From positions 1 through 13,680 of the forward strand of contig CALGCG010000129.1 in the NCBI GenBank assembly GCA_937884485.1: 13,680 bases of DNA. The letters run 5' to 3'. The translations under genes and the position numbers were made by a program. Source of the DNA: an uncultured Bacteroidales bacterium (GTDB lineage Bacteria > Bacteroidota > Bacteroidia > Bacteroidales > P3). This document shows positions 6,048-13,065 of this stretch, in pieces. The first letter of the stretch is position 1; every line of letters begins with the position of its first letter. Below the pieces are notes generated by a model. The model worked only from the letters and a program-made list of their open reading frames with translations, did no database searches and was not told the DNA's origin.

Positions 6048-7051
6048 TGGAAGAATTGAGATTTTGCCCTTCGACACTGAAAGAAGGTTTTAATACATAT
6101 TCTCCCGAGGCCTGCCGCAGTCTGTTCGGCGGGAAGCAAGTGTCGCATATACTGAATTTTGACAGCCCTAACAACGCCAATGCCGACTCGACCGACTATG
6201 CAACCCATATTGGACGCATCTCGCTTTCCGGTGTTCAGCCCAAGGGGGCGCTTGTGTTGCGAAACAGAGTGCTGTCGAAACCAGAAAAAGGAGAACGGGG
6301 ACGGTATATTTTGAAACCTGCACCGGTATCCTATGCATTGCTGGAGCGCAAGTATTGTCCCGCCAACGAACACCTTACCATGCAGATGGCTTCACAAGCC
6401 TACGGCATAGAGACCGCCCGCAATGCGCTCTGCTTTTTTCGCGATGGAGAGGCCGCGTATCTCACCAAACGGTTTGATGTGGCTCCCGATGGAACAAAAT
6501 ATCCGCAGGAAGACTTCGCTTCTTTGGCCGGATTGACCAGGGCCAATGGTGGAAGTGACTACAAATACAACATATTGAGCTACGAAGATTGTGCCGATAT
6601 CATTCGTCGCTATGTTCGTGCTGCACAGGTGGACCTGCTGCGATTCTTCCGGGTGGTGCTGTTCAACTACATCACACTGAATGATGATGCCCACCTGAAA
6701 AACTTCTCCCTCATCGACCGTGGAGATGGAGACTACCGTCTCGCTCCAGCCTACGACCTCATCAATACAAGCCTGCATCTGCACCAACCTCACATCTTCG
6801 CGTTGGAAAAGGGCCTTTTCAAAGAAGGGATGCGCATGTCCGACACCCATACCGTGGACAGGGGCGACTTCGAAGAATTCGGACATAGAATCGGTTTGCC
6901 CAACCGGACCATCAACCGTGAACTCGACACTTTCGCAAAGGAATCTCCTCTCGCCTTGAAGTTGATAGCGCATTCATTCTTGTCAGAGAAACTGAAGAAA
7001 GACTACCGGTTGTCGTATCAGTATCGATGCTTCACATTATCATCCCATTAA
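6044..7051 (+). CDS. hipT: HipT-like serine/threonine kinase toxin
   Basis: 335-residue HipA-type kinase lacking the N-terminal subdomain. Key parts are visible. The Gly-rich loop region is RISLSGVQPKGALVL, with the Ser60-Leu-Ser62 pair equivalent to the regulatory SxS autophosphorylation site of HipT. The ATP-binding Lys91 is in GRYILKP. The catalytic loop is LNDDAHLKNFSL, with Asp215, His217 and Asn220, and the metal-binding Asp238 is in LAPAYDL. All expected residues are present, so the kinase should be active. Members of the family phosphorylate aminoacyl-tRNA synthetases (GltX for HipA, TrpS for HipT), which stops translation and growth. The target here cannot be told from sequence. The start at 6044 overlaps the hipS stop as ATGA; ATG 6047 is an equivalent alternative. 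Confidence 0.87.
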   Translation: MMEELRFCPSTLKEGFNTYSPEACRSLFGGKQVSHILNFDSPNNANADSTDYATHIGRISLSGVQPKGALVLRNRVLSKPEKGERGRYILKPAPVSYALLERKYCPANEHLTMQMASQAYGIETARNALCFFRDGEAAYLTKRFDVAPDGTKYPQEDFASLAGLTRANGGSDYKYNILSYEDCADIIRRYVRAAQVDLLRFFRVVLFNYITLNDDAHLKNFSLIDRGDGDYRLAPAYDLINTSLHLHQPHIFALEKGLFKEGMRMSDTHTVDRGDFEEFGHRIGLPNRTINRELDTFAKESPLALKLIAHSFLSEKLKKDYRLSYQYRCFTLSSH

Positions 7052-7162
7052 CATAATAACATTAACGAGAATCTACCTACCTCAATGAAGAAATAATGGA
7101 ACAGCTGGCGTACTTAAATTGGCCAATTTTTATTTACCCAGGACACAGCGGCATACTTGGAA

Positions 7163-7519
7163 ATGTATACCACTTTCTATGGAGCAAACAATCTTGCCTA
7201 CTCAATTTATATGGCAGACCATTGTAATTATCCTCGCGCTTGCTACAATGTGTATCAAGAAATATCCAGTATGATAAAGAATTCGGCAAACCTGGAATTC
7301 AAAATCGAAGCGACACGTCTGGCTATTTGTTACCTGAAGAAGGGAGCAGCGTTGAATGATAAGCTATGTGCTTTTGTTCTGGCCGGCATGTATATAAAAG
7401 GAGATTACGTTCAACAAGACACTGTGCTGGGAAGAAAGTATCTTAAACAAGCACTTGGTGATCAAAACACAGATGTCCTCTTCCAAAATATCAAAAGGAG
7501 TAAGAACTCTTGGTTCTAG
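7163..7519 (+). CDS. Short Sel1-like repeat protein, possibly a remnant
   Basis: An open frame of about 118 residues. The C-terminal half fits one to two Sel1-like (TPR-related) repeats: ATRLAICYLKKGAALNDKLC and AFVLAGMYIKGDYVQQD followed by ..GRKYLKQAL. Sel1 repeats mediate protein-protein contacts. The frame is open upstream to 7118 without a better ATG (TTG at 7157 is an alternative), there is no visible promoter or signal peptide, and full Sel1 proteins are longer. It may therefore be the 3' end of a larger decayed gene. The 110 bases between hipT and this ORF show nothing else recognisable. Confidence 0.4.
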   Translation: MYTTFYGANNLAYSIYMADHCNYPRACYNVYQEISSMIKNSANLEFKIEATRLAICYLKKGAALNDKLCAFVLAGMYIKGDYVQQDTVLGRKYLKQALGDQNTDVLFQNIKRSKNSWF

Positions 7520-7587
7520 ATGAATAATATTGCAACAAAAAATACAACCTTTGAAAAGAAAAATACCTCTGGTTTAAAAATATTTTT

Positions 7588-7624
7588 TATCTTTGCAATC
7601 AAATTATTACGAAAAAAGTCGTAA
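7588..7624 (+). promoter_or_regulatory. Promoter -7 box with operator-like inverted repeat
   Basis: TATCTTTG (7588-7595) matches the Bacteroidota TAnnTTTG box, though no good TTTG lies at the -33 distance. Twelve bases downstream is TTACGA (7607-7612), six bases, then TCGTAA (7619-7624), a perfect inverted repeat. The leader ends in CGCAACATG, as does the leader of the hip operon. The arrangement resembles a repressor-controlled leader of a toxin-antitoxin unit. Confidence 0.45.
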
Positions 7625-7708
7625 CGAAAAAAACGCAACATGGAAAACCCTTTCAAATGTGATGTCGCAAATACCATTGATGCTTATGCAAGAGATATAA
7701 TATCAACT

Positions 7709-8111
7709 ATGAGGAAAGTATTTTTTTTGTCAATATTTTTTGTTTTTGTGTCTTGTAACCATACAAAAACTGCTGCCGATTTTATTGAATTAGGAAAGAG
7801 TAACGAAACACTTGATTCCATCGACGATTATTGCGGAAGAGAATGGAGAGTTGTGTTATAGAGGTAAATACAAATACCTGGTTGATTTACACGGGAATCC
7901 CGATGAGATTTTCAGCAAGTGGGGGAGCATGGTTATTCGAATGGAAATACTTACAGACAAGACCACTCCCCCCATATGGGTACATAGATTTCAGAGTAAA
8001 ACAGTGTTCTCCTGGAATGACGACTATAAAATAATTTACTGCGTTTTCTGCCCAACAAACGAAGATGTAGAAGAGGTTTATTTTATTCCTCAGTTTGAGT
8101 CTGTGATATAA
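7709..8111 (+). pseudogene. Frameshifted small lipoprotein gene
   Basis: From ATG 7709 the frame encodes a lipoprotein signal peptide, MRKVFFLSIFFVFVSC, with lipobox VSC, then NHTKTAADFIELGKSNETLDSI. It ends at a stop at 7859-7861. Sequence with protein-like character continues in the next frame (from about 7812-7840) as ENGELCYRGKYKYLVDLHGN and PDEIFSKW.., to a stop at 8109-8111. One single-base indel between about 7820 and 7855 would join them into one protein of about 130 residues. The frame is also open 23 codons upstream to ATG 7640, directly behind the leader. The lipoprotein resembles the small exported immunity-like proteins of this region in size and composition, but I recognise no family. 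A sequencing error cannot be excluded. Confidence 0.5.
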
Positions 8112-8211
8112 AATTTGAAACGGTGGGAGATGGCAGGGCGTTCGTCGGGATGGAAAACGCCGATTTAACGTTTATTAGGAAAACAGGGGCGGCATTACAG
8201 GCAGAAGCCGG

Positions 8212-8796
8212 TCAGCCTGCATTCACCACGGCGGCGATGGCGGTGACGATGAGGATCAGGGCCGAAGCCACCATCCAGCGGCGGGGGCGCAGTTTGACAT
8301 GCTGGCGGCCATACATGATGCCGAGATAGGAGAGCAGGAATACCGCCACCAGCATGGGCCACAGGGCGCCGTGCAGATGAGCGGCCAGCGAAGCCACGAA
8401 ACCGGCTCCCAGGCCCAGCAAAAAGCCGTTGATGCCCGCGGCCACGGTGAAGAGCAGCACCCGCAGCGTGCCGGCATTGAGGTCGAAGGCGGCGGGCTTG
8501 GTCTTGCCTCCCATATAAGGCCACAGCATCTTGGCGGCCACGAAGAGGGACATCCCCAGGAAGATAAAGGCATTGGGGCGTGCAAAAGCCTCGGGGTCGC
8601 CGGGCAACTCGAAACGGAGCATATTGCCCAGCGAGATGCCCGCACAGAACAGGGCCGCCTGGACAACGGCCATCGTGAGCGAGATGAGGAGTCCCGACGA
8701 CAGCGGCACGGGGGCGGCGTCGGCACAACGCTGCATCAGCAGCATGAAGCTGATTCCAAGAGCGATAGCAATTACGATAAAGGATACTATGGACAT
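8212..8796 (-). CDS. MntP-like (DUF204 family) six-helix membrane protein
   Basis: 194 residues with six hydrophobic segments (about 3-20, 35-58, 73-93, 110-135, 145-163 and 174-192). The arrangement resembles two three-helix halves, as in the manganese efflux pump MntP. Recognisable parts are LISLTMAVVQAALFCAGISL, NAFIFLGMSLFVAAKML and AAGINGFLLGLGAG. The acidic residues of classical MntP (SMDA in helix 1 and SLDA in helix 4) are not conserved: the first region reads ALGISFML and the second GINGF. Transport of manganese is therefore uncertain. It is the last gene of the minus-strand run after rsmA, separated from it almost entirely by the heptamer array, whose edge lies 8 bp upstream of this start codon. 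Confidence 0.68.
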   Translation of the reverse strand: MSIVSFIVIAIALGISFMLLMQRCADAAPVPLSSGLLISLTMAVVQAALFCAGISLGNMLRFELPGDPEAFARPNAFIFLGMSLFVAAKMLWPYMGGKTKPAAFDLNAGTLRVLLFTVAAGINGFLLGLGAGFVASLAAHLHGALWPMLVAVFLLSYLGIMYGRQHVKLRPRRWMVASALILIVTAIAAVVNAG

Positions 8797-8804
8797 TTTG
8801 ATAA

Positions 8805-8958
8805 GGGTTATAGGTTATGGGTTATGGGTTGTGGGTTATGGGTTATAGGTTATAGGTTATGGGTTGTGGGTTATGGGTTGTGGGTTATGGGTTATGGGTT
8901 ATGGGTTATGGGTTGTGGGTTATGGGTTATGGGTTATGGGTTATGGGTTATGGGTTAT
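8805..8958. repeat. Tandem heptamer array, 22 units of GGGTTAT
   Basis: Counted unit by unit, there are exactly 22 consecutive 7-bp units (154 bp), with no indels. The consensus is GGGTTAT; three units begin with A (8812, 8847, 8854) and four read GGGTTGT (8826, 8861, 8875, 8910). Variants cluster in the half nearer the MntP-like gene, while the rsmA-proximal six units are identical. The plus strand has GGG every seven bases and so could fold into G-quadruplexes; the minus-strand genes would transcribe the C-rich strand. The array fills the space between rsmA and the MntP-like gene and overlaps the last codons of rsmA. Confidence 0.95.
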
Positions 8959-9723
8959 TTGAAATGATTCTATTCTTTTTGTTATGACAACAAATTCATT
9001 TACAGAGAGCTGCTCGGCACGTTTGCCGAGCATGGCCTCGTCGACGGCGTCGATGGGCAGGTCCGCCGAGCGGAGGGCGTTGCGGAGGGTCTTGCGGCGC
9101 TGGTTGAAGCCCGCCTTGACCACCTGTACGAACAGCTTCTCGTCACATTCCAAGGATGTTACACTATTGCGCGTAAGGCGTATGACGGCCGATTTGACCT
9201 TGGGTGGGGGATTGAAGACGTGCTCGTGGACCGTGAAGAGGTACTCGATGTCATAGAATGCTGATAGCAAGACCGATAGGATGCCGTAGGTTTTGCTTCC
9301 CGGGCCTGCGGCCACACGCTCGGCCACCTCCTTCTGGAACATGCCCACCACCTCGACAGCCTGATTTCTGCACTCGAAGACACGGAAGAGGATCTGCGAC
9401 GAGATATTGTAGGGGAAGTTGCCTATGACGGCGAAAGTATCATGGAACAAGGCGTTTAGGTCCAGTTTCAGGAAATCGCCCTCGATGACATCCAGCGAGG
9501 GGTAGTGCTCGTGGAGCCAGGCCACCGACTCGCGGTCGATTTCGACCACATGGAAGTTGAGTTCCTGTTTCCCAATGAGATACTTGGTCAGCACACCCAT
9601 GCCGGGACCGATCTCGATGACGTTGTTCGAGTGTCCGGAGAGGCTGTCCACGATGCGCCGGGCGATGCTCTCGTCGGTGAGGAAATGCTGTCCCAGGAAC
9701 TTCTTTGCTTTTACTTCATTCAT
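8941..9723 (-). CDS. rsmA: 16S rRNA (adenine1518-N6/adenine1519-N6)-dimethyltransferase RsmA/KsgA
   Basis: 260 residues, normal length. It has the N-terminal KKFLGQHFLTD, the SAM motif EIGPGMGVLTKYL (residues about 37-49), the Asp/Glu acceptor region VVEIDRES, GDFLKLD, and the catalytic NFPYNISSQ (102-110). The C-terminal helical part contains AGFNQRRKTLRNAL. RsmA dimethylates two adjacent adenines in the helix 45 loop of 16S rRNA late in small-subunit assembly; its loss gives kasugamycin resistance in many bacteria. The start codon overlaps the stop of the upstream TPR gene (ATGA). The last residues, ITHNP, and the TAA stop come from the heptamer array, so the natural C-terminus was probably about ESFQ and has been extended by the repeat. 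Confidence 0.97.
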   Translation of the reverse strand: MNEVKAKKFLGQHFLTDESIARRIVDSLSGHSNNVIEIGPGMGVLTKYLIGKQELNFHVVEIDRESVAWLHEHYPSLDVIEGDFLKLDLNALFHDTFAVIGNFPYNISSQILFRVFECRNQAVEVVGMFQKEVAERVAAGPGSKTYGILSVLLSAFYDIEYLFTVHEHVFNPPPKVKSAVIRLTRNSVTSLECDEKLFVQVVKAGFNQRRKTLRNALRSADLPIDAVDEAMLGKRAEQLSVNEFVVITKRIESFQITHNP

Positions 9724-11546
9724 TTTGCTTTCAGTGCGTTATAACGTTTGCGCGCGCGGTCGGTATAGAGCGATGTGGGGTAGTCGATGAGGAGCTTCTC
9801 GTAGCATTCGAGGGCCTGTTCTTTGTTGTCCAGATGGTCTTCGTTGAGTTCGGCCCTGAGCATCAGGGCGTCGTCGGCGGTGATGTCGTAGGGGTAGAAC
9901 TCCACCACCTGCCTCAGGAGGGAGTCGGCCTCGGCGTAACGTGCTTGTTTCATGCGTATTTGGGCCTTGCGCATCAGCACCTCGTCGAAGAGGGGATGCG
10001 AGAGCACGCTGTGGGCGATGGCGTCGTAGCCCTGCCAGGCGGAGTCGAGCCGGTTGCGGTAGAGCAGCAGGTCGGCATCGGCGAAGAGCTCGAGCATGCC
10101 GTAGGTGCTGTCATCTTCCATGTTGTCAGATATTAAGAGCGACAGCTCCATGGCGTCGTTGGCCACCAGCTTGGAGGTCGACGAGCGCAGCACCTTGAGT
10201 TGCGAATTGGCCCAGTCGAAGTCGTGGTTGTAGTAGGACAGCTTGGCGTTCTTGAACTTGGCCTGAGCCCCCAGCACGTCGTTCTTGTTGGCCTTCTCCA
10301 CCTGCATGTACAGCAGCGAGGCGTCCCACACCGAGCCGGCAAACAGCAGCAGGTCGCCCAGTTCCAGCTTCACCTCGTCGCGCACAGCGGGCTTGATGCG
10401 TGGTATCTCCAGCACATCGTCGAGCATGCTCACCGCCGCCTGCGCGTCGCCCCCGTGGTAGGCCATGAGGGTGGCGTAGTGGCGCATGATGGGGATGGTG
10501 CGTTCGTTCTTGCCCAGCTCGGCAAGGGCATCCTCGTAGCGCTTGCGGAGGGCCTGGAAGTCCTTGCTGTCCATGCGATAGTTGTGGTTGATGCGTGCGA
10601 AATCCACTTCCAGCTCCCCCACCCTGCCGGCGAAGTAGTGCGGGCTGTCGGTCCCTTTGCGCTGCAGCAGCCGGTAGGCCTCGGCGGCCACGTCGTAGGC
10701 CTCGTTCTGCTGCGCTATCTGGGCCACGCGGAGGAGTTGGTCGCCCCCCTTGTCGGGGAAACGGGCATCCACCGCCTGTGCCTGTGTGAGGGCAAAGGCG
10801 AAGTCCTTCTGCTGGATGGAGAACCAAATCATCATCTCCAGATAGGTCTGGTTGTCAGGGTGTTCGCGCACCCGTTGCACCAACGCCTGCTTGACCCCTT
10901 CGGCCAGACGGTCGTCCGGGGCCTCGGCCATGGCCTTCTGCATATTGATCTGCACCGACGAGATCATCCTTGGCTGGCTGTCGAGCAGGGAGAAATACTC
11001 CTGCGTCATGGCGTTGTAGTCGCCCATGGCCTGGTAGACGCCCACCACCTCGGTGAAATAGAGCTGCTTGTTGCGAGTCTTCTCGCGTGCCGCCTGGTAG
11101 GTGCGGATGGCGTAGTCGTGGCGGCCGATGTTGACGAAGGCCATTGCGAGGTCCGGCACGGGTGCCAGGTTGGACGTCACCGACTCGACGGCCTTGTCGA
11201 AGTATTTTTCGGCCTTCTTAGCCTCTTTCTGCACCAGGTAGGCGTTCCCCTGGTCGACGTAGAGTTGAAGCTCCCCAGGATGCTTTTTGAGGCGTTTCTC
11301 GGCCAACCGGGCGGCATCCTTATATTCGCCCATCTGCAGGTAGGTGGCGTAGAGGCGCTGGTAGTAGAAACGGTTGGTGGTGCGCTTGTAGAGCGACTCA
11401 TAGAGCTGGGCCGCCTGCTGGAAATCGCCGTTGTCGAAATAGTAGGCTGCCATCTGCTCCTGCGACTGCTGGGCAACGGCAGCGGAGGGCAGCAGCAGCG
11501 CCACTGCCAACAGACTCATTGCCAATATGTAGCCTATGCGCCTCAT
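9720..11546 (-). CDS. Exported tetratricopeptide-repeat protein
   Basis: 608 residues. There is a signal peptide at 1-25 (MRRIGYILAMSLLAVALLLP then SAAVAQ). TPR-like helical repeats follow at about 30-140 (YYFDNGDFQQAAQLYESLYK, YLQMGEYKDAARLAEKRLKK, AYLVQKEAKKAEKYFDKAVE). More follow at the C-terminus, about 490-605 (RMKQARYAEADSLLRQVVEF, NKEQALECYEKLLIDYPTSL). The middle is helical without a clear family. It probably acts in the periplasm as a scaffold, and a specific role cannot be given. It is translationally coupled to rsmA by a 4-bp overlap. Its start codon lies two bases beyond the T-run of the tRNA-Lys terminator and no separate promoter is visible. It may depend on read-through from the tRNA promoter, or start at Met10. 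Confidence 0.88.
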   Translation of the reverse strand: MRRIGYILAMSLLAVALLLPSAAVAQQSQEQMAAYYFDNGDFQQAAQLYESLYKRTTNRFYYQRLYATYLQMGEYKDAARLAEKRLKKHPGELQLYVDQGNAYLVQKEAKKAEKYFDKAVESVTSNLAPVPDLAMAFVNIGRHDYAIRTYQAAREKTRNKQLYFTEVVGVYQAMGDYNAMTQEYFSLLDSQPRMISSVQINMQKAMAEAPDDRLAEGVKQALVQRVREHPDNQTYLEMMIWFSIQQKDFAFALTQAQAVDARFPDKGGDQLLRVAQIAQQNEAYDVAAEAYRLLQRKGTDSPHYFAGRVGELEVDFARINHNYRMDSKDFQALRKRYEDALAELGKNERTIPIMRHYATLMAYHGGDAQAAVSMLDDVLEIPRIKPAVRDEVKLELGDLLLFAGSVWDASLLYMQVEKANKNDVLGAQAKFKNAKLSYYNHDFDWANSQLKVLRSSTSKLVANDAMELSLLISDNMEDDSTYGMLELFADADLLLYRNRLDSAWQGYDAIAHSVLSHPLFDEVLMRKAQIRMKQARYAEADSLLRQVVEFYPYDITADDALMLRAELNEDHLDNKEQALECYEKLLIDYPTSLYTDRARKRYNALKAK

Positions 11547-11548
11547 AC

Positions 11549-11574
11549 AAAAAAACCGGAATCATAAGTTCCGG
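11549..11574 (-). terminator. Terminator of tRNA-Lys
   Basis: On the minus strand CCGGAA, a 7-base loop CTTATGA and TTCCGG form a perfect hairpin followed by TTTTTTT. The T-run ends two bases before the TPR gene start codon. Confidence 0.88.
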
Positions 11575-11589
11575 TCCTTCATTGTTGGT

Positions 11590-11665
11590 TGGTGACCCAG
11601 CTGGGGCTCGAACCCAGGACCCCAACATTAAAAGTGTTGTGCTCTACCTACTGAGCTACTGAGTC
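11590..11665 (-). tRNA. tRNA-Lys (anticodon TTT)
   Basis: The minus strand folds as a cloverleaf. The acceptor GACTCAG pairs with CTGGGTC. The D arm contains AGCTCAGTAGGTAGAGC, and the anticodon stem is CAACA/TGTTG with loop CTTTTAA (anticodon at 11630-11632). The T arm contains GGTTCGAGCC, the discriminator is A, and the 3' CCA (11590-11592) is encoded. TTT anticodon means lysine. Confidence 0.97.
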
Positions 11666-11701
11666 ATTCAAAAGCAGGCCTCGGCCCACAAATTGAGTTT
11701 G

Positions 11702-11732
11702 CAAAAGTACAACTTTTTTATAAAAGGACAAA
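11702..11732 (-). promoter_or_regulatory. Promoter of tRNA-Lys (Bacteroidota type)
   Basis: On the minus strand TTTG (11729-11732), exactly 19 bases, then TACTTTTG (11702-11709) match the TTTG-N19-TAnnTTTG consensus. Transcription would start about 30 bases before the mature tRNA and could also feed the TPR-rsmA-MntP-like run. Confidence 0.8.
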
Positions 11733-11899
11733 ATATTTTATCTCCTCCACCCCAAAAGAAATTACAATATACATGATTTTCAGTAACATATAAAACAGTT
11801 AATTTCTCTGTATCCTGTCGTTTTCGTGGTGCAAAAACGGTCCAAACGGCCACAAAACAACCATTTTTCGTCCCTCGGCGAAGCGTGGAAAAAAGAAAA

Positions 11900-11931
11900 T
11901 TTGGCCGGATGAAATTTAATTTGTACATTTG
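11900..11931 (+). promoter_or_regulatory. Promoter of the small acidic protein-WbqC operon
   Basis: TTTG (11900-11903), 20 bases, then TACATTTG (11924-11931) fits the Bacteroidota consensus. It lies 57 bases before the start codon at 11989, leaving an A-rich leader of about 50 bases. Confidence 0.8.
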
Positions 11932-11988
11932 TAAAAATCAATCACGGAGAAACAACGCAAAGAAGAACAACATAACACAATACATATC

Positions 11989-12402
11989 ATGGACTTAACA
12001 ATCAAACCCAAGAAAGGCATCGGCGACATAGAATTCGGAATGCCGGTGGAAGAAGTGGTAAAAATACTGGGCCAGGCCGACGAGGTGGAGAACATAGACA
12101 ATGCTGCCGACGAGAGCACCACGGTGCTGCGCTACAACGACGACGGCCTCACCCTCTTCTGTGAAGGCGAGAACCCCACGGTGTCCTGCATCGATGTGGC
12201 CAACGAGGACTGCACCCTCTTCGGCGAGAGCATTTTCGACCTCGACGAGCGCCAGCTGGTGGCCCTGATGGTGAAAAACAACCTCACGGAGCAGGATGTC
12301 GACGAAGAAGACTGGGGCGAGCGCCGCGTCACCTTCAACGAAGGCAACATCGACTTCTACTACGACAACGGCGAGCTGGTATCCATCATTCTCGGCGCAT
12401 GA
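11989..12402 (+). CDS. Small acidic conserved hypothetical protein
   Basis: 137 residues, strongly acidic, no signal peptide, so cytoplasmic. The N-terminus has GIGDIEFGMPVEEVVKILGQ, a pattern seen in small Bacteroidota proteins and in many immunity-type proteins. The C-terminus (RRVTFNEGNIDFYYDNGELV) looks like a beta-rich end. I do not recognise a named family or function. Its own promoter lies 57 bp upstream, and its stop overlaps the WbqC-family start as ATGA, so the two are co-translated. Codon use is GC-rich like the surrounding core genes, so it seems resident rather than recently acquired. Confidence 0.8.
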   Translation: MDLTIKPKKGIGDIEFGMPVEEVVKILGQADEVENIDNAADESTTVLRYNDDGLTLFCEGENPTVSCIDVANEDCTLFGESIFDLDERQLVALMVKNNLTEQDVDEEDWGERRVTFNEGNIDFYYDNGELVSIILGA

Positions 12403-13001
12403 CCCCCCTTTTCTCCACCGCCTACCTGCCTCCCATCGCCTATGTGGCGGCCCTCTGCGCACAGTCCGAGGCCCTCATCGAGACCCAGGAGACCTTCCCG
12501 AAGCAGACCTACCGCAACCGCACGGAAATCATGACCGCCGGCGGCGTCAGGACGCTGTCGGTACCGGTGGTCCGCAACAACCATTCGCGCACCGAGGAGG
12601 TGGGCATCGACTACAAGGAGCGCTGGAACGTCATCCACCTGCGCACCATCGCCGCCGCCTACAGCGCCTCGCCCTACTACCTATACTACAAAGACGGCCT
12701 GGAGAAGATACTGCTGCAACGCTACGAACGGCTGATCGACCTCAACGACGCCCTGCTGCAATGGATACTCCGCACGCTGAAAAGCGGCTGCCAGATACGC
12801 CACACGCAGGACTTCGTCAAAGACTACCCTGCAGACCTCCGCGACACCTTCTCGCCCAAACACCCCTACCCTACCGAGGGCCACAAACCCTACTACCAGG
12901 TCTTCGCCGACCGGCTGCCGTTCACTCCCAACCTCAGCTTCCTGGACCTGCTGATGAACCTCGGCCCCGAAGCCGGGGAATACCTGAAAAGCATCACGTA
13001 A
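12399..13001 (+). CDS. WbqC family protein
   Basis: 200 residues matching the WbqC-like family by its opening LFSTAYLPPIAYVAAL, the QETFPKQTYRNRTEI segment, LSVPVVRNNHSRTEEVGIDY, WNVIHLRTIAAAYSASPYYL, and FTPNLSFLDLLMNLGPEA near the end. Family members occur in O-antigen or polysaccharide clusters in some bacteria, but in Bacteroidota the gene is commonly placed among housekeeping genes; its biochemical role is not firmly established. No glycan genes are nearby here. It is coupled to the upstream gene by a 4-bp overlap and followed by a strong terminator. Confidence 0.88.
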   Translation: MTPLFSTAYLPPIAYVAALCAQSEALIETQETFPKQTYRNRTEIMTAGGVRTLSVPVVRNNHSRTEEVGIDYKERWNVIHLRTIAAAYSASPYYLYYKDGLEKILLQRYERLIDLNDALLQWILRTLKSGCQIRHTQDFVKDYPADLRDTFSPKHPYPTEGHKPYYQVFADRLPFTPNLSFLDLLMNLGPEAGEYLKSIT

Positions 13002-13022
13002 AACACATAGAACAAAACAAAT

Positions 13023-13064
13023 AGCCCTGTTGTTTCACACGAAACAGCAGGGCTTTTTCTTTTT
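13023..13064 (+). terminator. Rho-independent terminator between WbqC and mnmG
   Basis: The arms AGCCCTGTTGTTTC (13023-13036) and GAAACAGCAGGGCT (13041-13054) pair over 14 bp with one G-T pair and an ACAC loop, followed by TTTTCTTTTT. The minus-strand side is less T-rich but could also stop mnmG transcription, whose stop codon is at 13066. Confidence 0.92.
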
Positions 13065-13065
13065 G

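Larger units (their letters stand above)
11666..11988. other. Intergenic region between divergent units
   Basis: A 323-base gene-free stretch between tRNA-Lys (minus) and the plus-strand operon. It holds the tRNA promoter near its left end and the promoter of the next operon near its right end. Between about 11735 and 11895 I see no further gene or repeat. Confidence 0.75.

Noticed and set aside
8805..8958. CRISPR array or chromosome-end telomere
   Set aside because: Units are 7 bp with no spacers, so this is not CRISPR. The array is internal, between two ordinary genes, so similarity to eukaryotic telomere repeats is only formal.
8299..8967. Long plus-strand ORF of 222 codons through the heptamer array, with LWVMGYG repeats
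   Set aside because: It is antisense to the MntP-like gene and stays open because GC-rich antisense and the 7-bp repeat hold few stops. The repeated peptide is a by-product of the array.
10200..11567. 455-codon plus-strand ORF
   Set aside because: Antisense to the TPR gene, which has a signal peptide, TPR pattern and coupling to rsmA. The plus-strand product has no family features.
11590..11665. tRNA-Lys as attachment site of an integrated element
   Set aside because: No second copy of the tRNA 3' end and no integrase is present, and the genes on both sides look like core genes.
11668..11928. 86-codon minus-strand ORF between tRNA-Lys and the next operon
   Set aside because: It covers two opposed promoters, lacks a recognisable domain and has no ribosome-site or promoter support.
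12296..13024. 242-codon plus-strand ORF rich in Pro, Arg and His
   Set aside because: Shifted frame over the acidic protein and WbqC genes. Its composition is typical of out-of-frame GC-rich DNA.
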